Assembly: GCA_015178975.1 (NCBI GenBank)
Contig: WHVD01000024.1
Span: 124,001 to 188,000, forward strand
Direction: 5' to 3'
Length of the DNA stretch: 64,000 nt
Origin: Hysterangium stoloniferum
Taxonomy: Eukaryota > Basidiomycota > Agaricomycetes > Hysterangiales > Hysterangiaceae
Positions 11,701 to 20,858 of the stretch are shown piece by piece. The notes beneath the pieces are model-generated. The model made no database searches. It had not been told where the DNA came from and saw only the letters and a list, made by a program, of their open reading frames with translations. The position numbers and the translations under genes were made by a program. The stretch's first letter is position 1. Each line of letters opens with the position of its first letter.

Positions 11701-14283
11701 AAGGTTTCAGAGCAAGGTGCGGTGTGTGACAATGGGTTGGGAATCCAGCTGACATTTGACCACAGCCGAATTTCGAGCCGCCATTGCGGGTGTCATTCCC
11801 GACATTGTTGCACTGTTGAAGGACTCTCAGTGGCACGTTCGATCAAGGGCAGTATCGGTCCTGGAGAAGGTTTCAGAGCAAGGTGCGGTGTGTGACAATG
11901 GGATGGGAATCCAGCTTACATTTGACCACAGCCGAATTTCGAGCTGCCATTGCGGATGTCATTCCCGATATTGTTGCACTGTTGAGGGACTCTGAGTGGG
12001 ACGTTCGATCAAGCGCAGTATCGGCCCTGGGGAAGGTTTCAGAGCAAGGTGTGGTGTGTGACAATGGGATAGGAATCCAGCTGACATTTGACCACAGCCG
12101 AATTTCGAGCGGCCATTGCGGATGTCATTCCCGACATTGTTGCACTGTTGAAGGACTCTGAGTGGCATGTTCGATCAAGGGCAGTATCGGCCCTGGGGAA
12201 GGTTTCAGAGCAAGGTGTGGTGTGTGACAATGGGATGGGAATCCAGCTGACATTTGACCACAGCCGAATTTCGAGCCGCCATTGCGGGTGTCATTCCCGA
12301 CATTGTTGCACTGTTGAAGGACTCTGAGTGGCATGTTCGATCAAGGGCAGTATCGGCCCTGGGGAAGGTTTCAGAGCAAGGTGTGGTGTGTGACAATGGG
12401 ATGGGAATCCAGCTGACATTTGACCACAGCCGAATTTCGAGCCGCCATTGCGGGTGTCATTCCCGACATTGTTGCGCTGTTGAAAGACTTTGACTCTGAC
12501 GTTCGATCAAGGGCAGTATCGGCCCTGGAGAAGGTTTCAGAGCAAGGTGCGGTGTGTGACAATGGGTTGGGAATCCAGCTGACATTTGACCACAGCCGAA
12601 TTTCGAGCCGCCATTGCGGGTGTCATTCCCGACATTGTTGCACTGTTGAAGGACTCTCAGTGGCACGTTCGATCAAGGGCAGTATCGGTCCTGGAGAAGG
12701 TTTCAGAGCAAGGTGCGGTGTGTGACAATGGGATGGGAATCCAGCTTACATTTGACCACAGCCGAATTTCGAGCTGCCATTGCGGATGTCATTCCCGATA
12801 TTGTTGCACTGTTGAGGGACTCTGAGTGGGACGTTCGATCAAGCGCAGTATCGGCCCTGGGGAAGGTTTCAGAGCAAGGTGTGGTGTGTGACAATGGGAT
12901 AGGAATCCAGCTGACATTTGACCACAGCCGAATTTCGAGCGGCCATTGCGGATGTCATTCCCGACATTGTTGCACTGTTGAAGGACTCTGAGTGGCATGT
13001 TCGATCAAGGGCAGTATCGGCCCTGGGGAAGGTTTCAGAGCAAGGTGTGGTGTGTGACAATGGGATGGGAATCCAGCTGACATTTGACCACAGCCGAATT
13101 TCGAGCCGCCATTGCGGGTGTCATTCCCGACATTGTTGCGCTGTTGAAAGACTTTGACTCTGACGTTCGATCAAGGGCAGTATCGGCCCTGGAGAAGGTT
13201 TCAGAGCAAGGTGCGGTGTGTGACAATGGGATGGGAATCCAGCTGACATTTGACCACAGCCGAATTTCGAGCCGCCATTGCGGGTGTCATTCCCGACATT
13301 GTTGCACTGTTGAAGGACTCTCAGTGGCACGTTCGATCAAGGGCAGTATCGGCCCTGGGGAAGGTTTCAGAGCAAGGTGTGGTGTGTGACAATGGGATAG
13401 GAATCCAGCTGACATTTGACCACAGCCGAATTTCGAGCTGCCATTGCGGGTGTTATTCCCGACATTGTTGCACTGTTGAAGGACTCTGAGTGGCACGTTC
13501 GATCAAGTGCAGTATCGGTCCTGGAGAAGTTTTCAGAGCAAGGTGCGGTGTGTGACAATGGGATGGGAATCCAGCTGACATTTGACCACAGCCGAATTTC
13601 GAGCCGCCATTGCGGGTGTCATTCCCGACATTGTTGGACTGTTCAAGGACTCTAACTCTGACGTTCGATCAAGCGCAGTATCGGCCCTGGGGAAGGTTTT
13701 AGAGCAAGGTGCGGTGTGTGACAATGGGTTGGGAATCCAGCTGACATTTGACCACAGCCGAATTTCGAGCCGCCATTGCGGGTGCCATTCCGGACATTGT
13801 TGCACTGTTGGAAAACACATGTCTACACACTCAAACACAAGTCGTTGACTTTCTCATTAAGCTAGCAGCTGATGGTGTGTGCCCTTGACACGCAAGTCAA
13901 CACCTTCCCCTCACCTATGTTTTCAAAGATTGCTTTCGTAAAGCTATTATTGACTGTAACCTACAACATCACTGTATATCCCTTGTTGATGCTGACAATG
14001 GCGAAGTCATTTCACTTGGTGGCAATTTGTTTGTTGCTTTTGTTCAATATGGTAAGCTTTAATTCTTTGTATAATTGACTTCTTTCAAGGTCTTGCAGGT
14101 TGCCTTACCAACATTAAGCTGCGGATAGTCCTGTCTGCATTGTGCCATGCATATTTACCCGCACCATCTCTGCGACATCGTTGTACGCTGATTGAAATTC
14201 TCTTGAAATCTAGTAAGTGTTTGTATCCTCTAGTTGTCATGGGTGCTGATCTGGGTAGTCTGTGTAAGCCATACCATTCTTGA
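5734..14283 (+). CDS. DUF6535 membrane domain fused to about 35 HEAT-like repeats (multi-exon)
   Basis: Model: exons 5734-5794, about 5831-6072 (acceptor 5831, 5839 or 5842), 6126-7389, 7438-7479, 7535-7780, 34 repeat exons from 7830 to 13874, 13929-14051, 14099-14283. Summed coding length is a multiple of three, about 2040 aa. After a Ser/Pro-rich start comes DUF6535 (WSLYLKETEKEDKEL, then about four membrane helices between GLFGGILTAFLIES and LYTLGTVFP). This domain is common in agaricomycete membrane proteins of unknown role. The rest is HEAT-like repeats, each in its own 117-nt exon with phase-1 borders, beginning with unit 1 inside 7535-7780. No in-frame stop occurs in any repeat exon. 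The 3' end is uncertain: a strong donor at 14213 could splice to 14259 and end at 14395. Probable role: membrane-tethered solenoid for binding or recognition (inference). It could be two genes split at 9918-10442. Confidence 0.82.
7830..9917 (+). repeat. HEAT exon-intron tandem array, part 1 (13 units)
   Basis: Thirteen units of 166 bp: a 117-nt exon plus an intron of usually 49 nt starting GTGCGG or GTGTGG and ending CTGACATTTGACCACAG. Exons start at 7830, 7996, 8162, 8328, 8494, 8640, 8806, 8972, 9138, 9304, 9470, 9636 and 9801. The exon at 8494 is 99 nt (18 nt lost, in frame). Introns 8593-8639 (47 nt) and 9753-9800 (48 nt) are shortened. Units 9470 and 9636 are identical, introns included. 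The last unit (9801) is the most diverged. Confidence 0.93.
9918..10442. other. 525-bp non-repeat interruption, probably one long intron
   Basis: The unit ending at 9917 is followed by GTGATCC. The next 117-nt unit (10443-10559) starts right after the acceptor TTTGCAG. Splicing 9917 to 10443 keeps phase 1 and frame. A shorter splice 9918-9963 would instead lead into an open stretch ending with TGA at 10248-10250, giving an alternative short C terminus. The minus strand carries a possible small gene (9982-10425). Confidence 0.6.
9982..10425 (-). CDS. Possible small antisense gene inside the HEAT gene
   Basis: On the minus strand an ATG at 10425 opens 34 codons (start MAVYEELVHGPNIWRAV), followed by a donor GTAAGG at 10322. 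A second open stretch (TTEDGWAIRGGLAHLLDYRN..., charged NEREKKREWEYFEVG, ending before a stop at 9982) can be joined in phase 1 through an acceptor at 10173, making about 95 aa. Amino-acid composition looks more protein-like than the plus strand here. I do not recognise the family. The 150-nt intron is longer than its neighbours, and the whole could be a gene fragment carried in by an insertion. Confidence 0.3.
10443..13874 (+). repeat. HEAT exon-intron tandem array, part 2 (21 units)
   Basis: Twenty-one 117-nt exons starting at 10443, 10609, 10775, 10941, 11105, 11271, 11436, then every 166 bp from 11600 to 13758. The last unit (13758-13874) changes to a divergent second half (LENTCLHTQTQVV) but keeps exactly 117 nt and phase 1. 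Introns at 11058 and 11553 are 47 nt and at 11388 is 48 nt; all exons keep length. Donor of the last unit is GTGTGT at 13875, and the acceptor TTTCAAAG ends at 13928. Confidence 0.93.
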
Positions 14284-14395
14284 AGTGGCTTATATTTTAT
14301 CCTTCATAATACATTTCATGGAGGATATTTCTTCTGAGCACATTCAGGTTTTGATTCTTCAAATGGATAGACATGGACTATTAATAACATTGTAA

Positions 14396-14784
14396 TTTCA
14401 CAATATAGTTTATGAGTGGGTGAATGGTGAAAATTCCATCCACTGGTACATATGGCCCATGCCAGATCCACATGCATTTGCTACATTGTGCCATTTTGTT
14501 AAGGTGTTAGGATCCTAGTCATTTGGCCCCCCACAACCTCATTTATACTCTTCCCACCCTCTGGCATTCTGCCATTGGTGCCCCTGACCATAGTGTCACT
14601 GCTCATGGTCCCCTGACACTTGTTCCACTAATGTTTTCCCTTTTTATCATCCCATCCTGATGCTCTTCCATCACCTATTCTATTTGTAAATGTTATTTGC
14701 CACCTCATACCCTCTAGAATACCTTTGTTACTTCATATTTAGTTCTAGTCTGACCCCTACCCCTTTCTATGCTTCCTTGACCTG
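14396..14784. other. 3' flank of the HEAT gene, no gene seen
   Basis: AT-leaning sequence with no coding signal. It may hold the 3' UTR. It ends at the target-site duplication of the solo LTR that follows. Confidence 0.4.
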
Positions 14785-15660
14785 TGTTACAACTGGAAAA
14801 CCTGCCAGACTCTGGGCACTAACTTATATGCACCTGCACCCTACACACACCAGTTATCAGTTTACTGGAATACCCACCAGACTCCAGATGTCAGACCTGT
14901 CCGTGCTTGACTTTTGTTACTTCATGTATGTATTAGTCACTGGAATACCCGCTGGACTCTGCCCCTGTCTATCTCTGACCCTGTCCCATGCACCAGTTCA
15001 CTGGACCCCACTCGTAAAACCCAACAGCTCTCTAACTGAGCCCCATTCTCATTATGGTTAAATGACCTGTCACAATTTGGACTCCACTCCCTCCCCTTCC
15101 TGTTATGGTTTTATGACCTGTCACAATTCAGACTCCACTCTGCTCCATTCCATTCCTAACACCAAGTTTGGTATTTATTTATCTTGTTTCATGTTTGCTA
15201 GTTTAGTTTTCATTATTACTGGATTTGGTATGTTATACATTCCACAGCCTATATAGTCTGGCAGATGTTGTACATACAATTCAGTTAGAAAATCAGCTTA
15301 GATTCTCCCCAGTAATCTTAAGTATATTTTCCACTCTAATCTCCTCTTTGAAACACACCGCTTTACCTCATCGGAGCCCACAGGCTCTGACCCATCTATC
15401 ACTCGACCTCCAACCTATCTATCTTGACCTCTGACTCATCTCCACCCGACCCCTCAACTTCTGTGGAATTCCTGCAGTTGACTCCTTGACCTCTCAACCC
15501 ACGAACCCCTCCAGGACTCCCTGGGTTTCCCATCTGTCCATCTGAAATTGGACAAGACGATCTTGCGAGGGCGCAGCCTATAAGCTGAAGCCAAGTCCTA
15601 CCATCTTTCCTGTGGTTTCTCCGAAAACCTTCCAATAAGCTCCACACATGACTCTTAACA
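14785..15660 (+). mobile_element. Solo LTR, TGTTA...TAACA family, copy 1
   Basis: This 876-bp stretch starts TGTTACAACTGG and ends ACTCTTAACA, with LTR-style TG...CA borders. Flanks are ACCTG (14780-14784) and ATCTG (15661-15665), a 5-bp target duplication with one mismatch. Related copies lie at 23545, 25602-27080 (inverted) and 63460-63941 (inverted). No coding sequence; short ORFs here are chance. Confidence 0.65.
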
Positions 15661-15764
15661 ATCTGTCACTACTTCTCACTTCCTTGATTGGACCTCCACT
15701 CATCCATTACATCAATATATAGTAAAGTTGTACGGTGGGTGGTGGGCGTTTTTTGGTGCTGAAG

Positions 15765-15892
15765 GCGCCCCAATGCGTGAGGGCGCGGAGCACCCGAATT
15801 TTTCCTCAATTTGTGAGGGCACGGAGCGCCCGAACGCTACCCGGATTAGGCCGCCCAGAAATGAGGGCGCGTTAGCGCCCGAATTCTTCAAT
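15765..15892. repeat. Three GC-rich hairpin units
   Basis: Three imperfect copies of GAGGGCGC-GAGCGCCCGAA at about 15778, 15813 and 15862. Each can fold as GGGCGC paired with GCGCCC. They sit at the left end of the long minisatellite tract, in otherwise AT-leaning DNA. Confidence 0.6.
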
Positions 15893-15899
15893 TAGTCAG

Positions 15900-16530
15900 T
15901 GCGGGTGCATTTCTGCACTCGCGGGAGTATTTAATGGAGCCGCGGGAGCTTTTCTGACAGCGTGGGTGCATTTATGCACTCGTGGGAGTATTTAATGGCG
16001 CCGCGGGAGCTTTTCTGACAGCGCGGAGGTATTTTGTGATGCGCGGAAGTATTTGTTCCACGCGCGGGAGTATTTTGTCACGTGCACGGAAGTATTATGT
16101 CACATGCGCGGAGGTATTTTCCCATGCCGTGGGAGCATTTTTGAAACGCGCGGGGAGTATTTGTCACATGCGCGGAACCATTTCATACGCCCTAATGGAA
16201 ACATTTCCCACGCACCTCCAATAGAATTTCCCACGCCCTTCATGTCAGCATGCCGTTCACGTAAGCATTTCCTGCGCACTTCACATAGCCATTTCCCACG
16301 CCCTTCCCCCGACCATTTCCCGCGCCCTAATGGAAACATTTCCCACGCACCTCCAATAGAATTCCCTGCGCCCTTCATGTCAGCATTTCCCGCGCCGTTC
16401 ACGTACGAATTTCCCACGCCCTTCACCGGACTATTTCCCGCGCCCCTCAGGGACACATTTCCCACGACGTTTCCGGATGAAGTCCCCGCGCCGTTTTGGG
16501 GGAGTATTTCTCACGCCCCTCACGGAAGCA
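15900..16530. repeat. GC-rich degenerate minisatellite
   Basis: Roughly 20-24-bp degenerate units. Up to about 16190 they read like GCGCGGGAGTATTT; after about 16200 the strand sense flips to CCCACGCCCTTCA-ATTTCC, the complement pattern. Two ORFs crossing it are by-products of the repeat period and are not called. Confidence 0.6.
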
Positions 16531-16765
16531 TTCGATAAAATACAATAAATGAAAATAGAATGTTTAAAAATAAAATAACATAGAATAAATCGAAATAAAA
16601 TACAGTAAATGAAAATAAAATGCTTCAAAATTAAATAAAATCGGAAAAATCAAAATAAAATACAATAAATCAAAATAAAATATTTAAAAATAGAATAAAA
16701 TAAATCAAAATAAAATGCAATAAATTAAAATACAATAAATATGTCAAAATACAATACAATATATC
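16531..16765. repeat. A-rich AAATAAAATACAATAAAT tandem
   Basis: Low-complexity units related to AAAATACAATAAATC and AAAATAAAATGC. No gene. A TCAATG-rich stretch follows to about 16920. Confidence 0.65.
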
Positions 16766-16979
16766 AATGCTCAATGCATGGTCTATTAATGTTTCTTCAA
16801 TGCTTATCAATTCTCAATCAATGTTCCATGAATGCTTAATGAATGTTCTCCTCTTCTCAATCAATGCTATATCATATCAATGCTGTGTCAATTGCACATC
16901 AATTCCAGTTGAATCAACTCAATTTCTATTCAGAACTGTACAGTTACTCCATCTGAAACCATTACTCCTTTTGAAACCA

Positions 16980-17580
16980 TTACTCCTTTTGAAACTGTTG
17001 CTCCTTTTGTACCCATTGTTCCATTTGTGATATTTCTTTCTGTCTTTTGTAATATCTTTTGTAATGGTTTCTGTTCTTTAAACAGTTTCCATTCTTACAC
17101 TTTTGTGACTGTTGTTTTCTTTTGTAACCGTTGTTTTCTTTTGTGACTGTTGTTTTCTTTTGTGACCTTTGTTTTCTTTTGTGATCATTGTTTTCTTTTG
17201 TCATGGTTGTATTCCTTTGTAACTGTTGTTTTCTTTTGTAACCTTTGTTTCCTTCCTTTGTAACCAGTATGTTCTTTGTAACCTTTGTTCCGTTCCTTTG
17301 TAACTGGGATGTACTTTGTAACGGGTGTTTCCGTTGTAACAGGTGTTTCCATTGTAACGGGTGTTTCCGTTGTAATGGGTGTTTCCTTTGTAATGGGTGT
17401 TTCTGTTGTAACGGGTGTTTCCATTGTAACAGATGTTTCCATTAGACTTTACATTCTATGAGACTTTACGTTGTAATAACGGGTGTTCCGTTGTAATAAC
17501 GGGTGTTTCCATTGTAACAGGTGTTTCCGGTATAACGGGTGTTTCCATTGTAATGGGTGTTTGTGTTGTAATAATGGGTG
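16980..17580. repeat. 18-19-bp minisatellite, GTAAC-GTTGTTTTC to GTAACGGGTGTTTCC types
   Basis: Tandem units begin as TTTTGTAACCGTTGTTTTC (about 17100-17260) and change to GTAACGGGTGTTTCCATT (about 17310-17580). The period stays 18-19 bp while the motif drifts. Confidence 0.75.
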
Positions 17581-17589
17581 CCATTCTAA

Positions 17590-17775
17590 GCTAACTTTCC
17601 TTTCTAAGGTGACTTTCCATTTTAATGTGACTTTCCATTCTAAAGTGACTTTCCATTCTAAAGTGACTTTCCATTCTAAAGTGACTTTCCATTCTAAAGT
17701 GACTTTCCATTCTAAAGTGACTTTCCATTCTAAAGTGACTTTCCATTCTAAAGTGACTTTCCATTCTAAAGTGAC
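17590..17775. repeat. 18-bp minisatellite CTAAAGTGACTTTCCATT
   Basis: About ten tandem units, nearly identical towards the right. The second half (TTTCCATT) is shared with the preceding GTAACGGGTGTTTCCATT units, so this is the same array at a later stage of drift. Confidence 0.85.
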
Positions 17776-17823
17776 TTCCCATCCTTTAAAGACTTTCTGA
17801 ACACTTTCCATTTTTATGAGACT

Positions 17824-18741
17824 CTACGTTCTACGAGACTCTACGTTCTACGAGACTCTACGTTCTACGAGACTCTACGTTCTACGAGACTCTACGTTCT
17901 ACGAGACTCTACGTTCTACGAGACTCTACGTTCTACGAGACTCTACGTTCTACGAGACTCTACGTTCTACGAGACTCTACGTTCTACGAGACTCTACGTT
18001 CTACGAGACTCTACGTTCTACGAGACTCTACGTTCTACGAGACTCTACGTTCTACGAGACTCTACGTTCTACGAGACTCTACGTTCTACGAGACTCTACG
18101 TTCTACGAGACTCTACGTTCTACGAGACTCTACGTTCTACGAGACTCTACGTTCTACGAGACTCTACGTTCTACGAGACTCTACGTTCTACGAGACTCTA
18201 CGTTCTACGAGACTCTACGTTCTACGAGACTCTACGTTCTACGAGACTCTACGTTCTACGAGACTCTACGTTCTACGAGACTCTACGTTCTACGAGACTC
18301 TACGTTCTACGAGACTCTACGTTCTACGAGACTCTACGTTCTACGAGACTCTACGTTCTACGAGACTCTACGTTCTACGAGACTCTACGTTCTACGAGAC
18401 TCTACGTTCTACGAGACTCTACGTTCTACGAGACTCTACGTTCTACGAGACTCTACGTTCTACGAGACTCTACGTTCTACGAGACTCTACGTTCTACGAG
18501 ACTCTACGTTCTACGAGACTCTACGTTCTACGAGACTCTACGTTCTACGAGACTCTACGTTCTACGAGACTCTACGTTCTACGAGACTCTACGTTCTACG
18601 AGACTCTACGTTCTACGAGACTCTACGTTCTACGAGACTCTACGTTCTACGAGACTCTACGTTCTACGAGACTCTACGTTCTACGAGACTCTACGTTCTA
18701 CGAGACTCTACGTTCTACGAGACTCTACGTTCTACGAGACT
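17824..18741. repeat. 54 copies of the 17-mer CTACGTTCTACGAGACT
   Basis: 918 bp made of 54 units of 17 bp, with no variation that I could see. Since 17 is not a multiple of three, the array reads as a 17-residue protein repeat with no stop in at least one frame, producing a spurious 392-codon ORF. The uniformity suggests very recent expansion or an assembly-sensitive repeat. Confidence 0.93.
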
Positions 18742-18785
18742 CTTAATCTCTGACAATGAGTCTCAGAAATACTTAAGAGTTGTCG

Positions 18786-18905
18786 ACACGGGGGGGTTTG
18801 GGGGGCGAAGCCCCCCACCAAGCCGGAGCCTGCAGCAAAGTTGTGGGGCAGGTCATGAAGTGACCGCCCCGCAGCGTAGCAAGGGCTCCCAGGCTTGTCT
18901 TTGTA
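18786..18905. repeat. GC-rich stem-loop cluster
   Basis: A compact set of perfect or near-perfect stems: GGGGGGCGAAGCCCCCC (7-bp stem, GAA loop), GGTCATGAAGTGACC, and a CAAG...CTTG-closed GGGAGCC region. It lies between the 17-mer array and the left end of the Tc1-like element at 18928. Function unknown. Confidence 0.6.
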
Positions 18906-19275
18906 TAAAGTTCCTACCATGTACATACAGTGACTTACAAAATGTATCCATGTTTTGCAATTTCAACTTGTATAGCTTATACCCTAGTAGATAAAATCAT
19001 ACAAATCACCAAACTATTTGCCAACATGCTCTATCATGTATAGTCTGAGGAACCATAAGGTCATTATGTAATATCCATATATGGTAACAATATGAATATT
19101 TTAATAGAGAGGGGTCAGTGGATACCTTTTGTAACTGACAGGCATTTGCATGAAAATCATATGACAATGTTGATTGTTTGCACTTTTTTTATATTTTTCA
19201 ACATGTCATGTGATCATGCTGTGCTAAAGTATAAGAAGAAGGGCTCTCACAGCTAAGATTCTTCTAATTTCAACT

Positions 19276-20290
19276 ATGCATCCTCTGTCCCCTGCTGTCC
19301 AGCATGAGATCCTTTCTCTATTTGATGCTGGCCATTCTGCCAAACATATTTCAGTTTCTACTGGATATAACTTTGCTACTATCTCTAGACTTCACTCTAA
19401 ACATCATTCCCACCTTTCTAAGTCCTCTGGTGGTCATCCTTCCAAACTCTCTACAGCCAACATCTGTTTTGCACAACATCTTATCAGCTCTGGGAAGGCT
19501 GATACAGCTGTAGATGCAACAAGTGCACTTTGCACTATCACCAACCAGTCACTCAATCCTCAAACAGTACATCATGGACTCAAGGCAGCTGGGATGAAGC
19601 CTGTGGTAAAGAAGAAAAGGCCTCTTCTTTCCAAGAAGCATAGGAAGGAGAGGATGGGCTTTGCATTTGATACATCAGAATTGGACTGTGGAGGACTGGA
19701 AGACAGTGGTGTGGTCTGATGAGACAAATCAATAGGCTGGGGTCAGATGGTAGGAAGTGGGTGTGGAAAAAGGCAGGAGAGGGCTTGAGTGACAGGCTGG
19801 TTGAGAGAACCATGAAGTTTGGTGGTGGATCTTTGATGATATGGGGGTGCATGCTGTGGGGAGGGGTTGGTTATGTATGCAAGATTGATGGAAGGAAGGA
19901 TGGGGATCTCTACATACAGATTCTAGAGTATGACCTGCAAGCCAGCCTCAGGGATTATGGTAAATCTGCAGATGATGTCATCTCCAGCAGGATAATGACC
20001 CCAAGCATACCTGCAAGAAGGCCCAGAATTGGTTCCAAGAAAATGGTTTCAGGGGTCTCTCATGGCCAGCACAGTCTCCTGACCTGAATCCCATTGAACA
20101 CTTATGGAATCACCTGAAGAGGAGGTTGGCAGGGTATGAGAATGCATCCCAGGAGATGGAAGAGCTTTGGGAGAGGGTAGTGGAGGAATGGTACAAGATT
20201 GATGCAAAGGTGTGCCAGGATTTGATTGAAAGTATGCCTAGGAGGGTTGCAGATGTATTAAAGGCAAAGGGTGGCTATACCAAGTACTAA
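19276..20290 (+). pseudogene. Tc1-type transposase of element A, frameshifted
   Basis: The N-terminal helix-turn-helix part (starting MHPLSPAVQHEILSLFDAGH) is followed by the catalytic core. WSDET (first D) is near 19715, QQDNDPKHTC (second D) near 20000, and SPDLNPIEHLW with the third catalytic E near 20085. The spacing from the QQD aspartate to that E is 34, i.e. DD34E. At least three frameshifts break it: near 19675, just after WSDET, and before QQDND where a T seems lost. It ends with KYTKY-like residues and a TAA at 20288. Confidence 0.85.
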
Positions 20291-20858
20291 ATACAAGTAA
20301 TTTCCTGCCTAATCTCGTCAGTTACAAAAGGTATCCAATGACCCCTCTCTATTAAAATATTCATATTGTTACCATATATGGATATTACATAATGACTTTA
20401 TGGTGCCTTGGACTATACATGATAGAGCATGTTGGCAAATACTTTGGTGATTTTTATGATTTTATCTACTGGGATATACAGTGACTCAAAAAACCCTTCC
20501 AATGTTTGGTACTTCAGATGTATATCCTTGATAACTCATAGGGTAAAGATGCAGAAATATCAAAATTATTTGTGAGCATGCTCTATCATATCTAGATTGT
20601 GAAAATACAATTTTATTACATAAGCTCCAAATATGGAAATACTACAAATATTTATATGCAGGAGACTCATTGGAAGGGTTTTTTGGCTGGCTGCTTTGAT
20701 GACTATAATTGCTTATAGTCATGTGACCTTGTTGATTGTTCACCTCCAACTGGATCCTATCAACAAAATCACATGATGTCATGTGATGTCACATGACCAC
20801 ATTGTGCTGGAGTATAAATACATGGCCTTTAGCAACTAGCAATGTCCCAATTCCCAAA

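Noticed and set aside
7820..13848. Dozens of overlapping 60-145-codon ORFs on both strands across the 166-bp array
   Set aside because: Plus-strand ones read from an exon through the intron and stop in the next unit (166 is not a multiple of three). Minus-strand ones are mirror by-products. The spliced reading explains all of them.
7830..13874. Satellite or centromeric DNA
   Set aside because: The unit splits into an open 117-nt part and a splice-signal-bearing 49-nt part, and indels respect the reading frame.
7830..13874. CRISPR-like array
   Set aside because: Units are whole near-identical repeats with no unique spacers, and the genome is eukaryotic.
16053..16538. 161-codon ORF rich in FPTPF/FPAPF
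   Set aside because: Arises from the GC minisatellite; the opposite strand is equally open.
17449..17811. Repetitive ORFs (LEWKVT, CNGCF types) in the 18-bp minisatellite
   Set aside because: Both strands are open purely because the 18-bp unit lacks stops; no sign of a gene.
17816..18994. 392-codon ORF with a 17-residue repeat
   Set aside because: Created by 54 identical 17-mers, whose period is not a multiple of three and which contain no stop. It runs on into GC hairpins and transposon DNA; no start context or domain.
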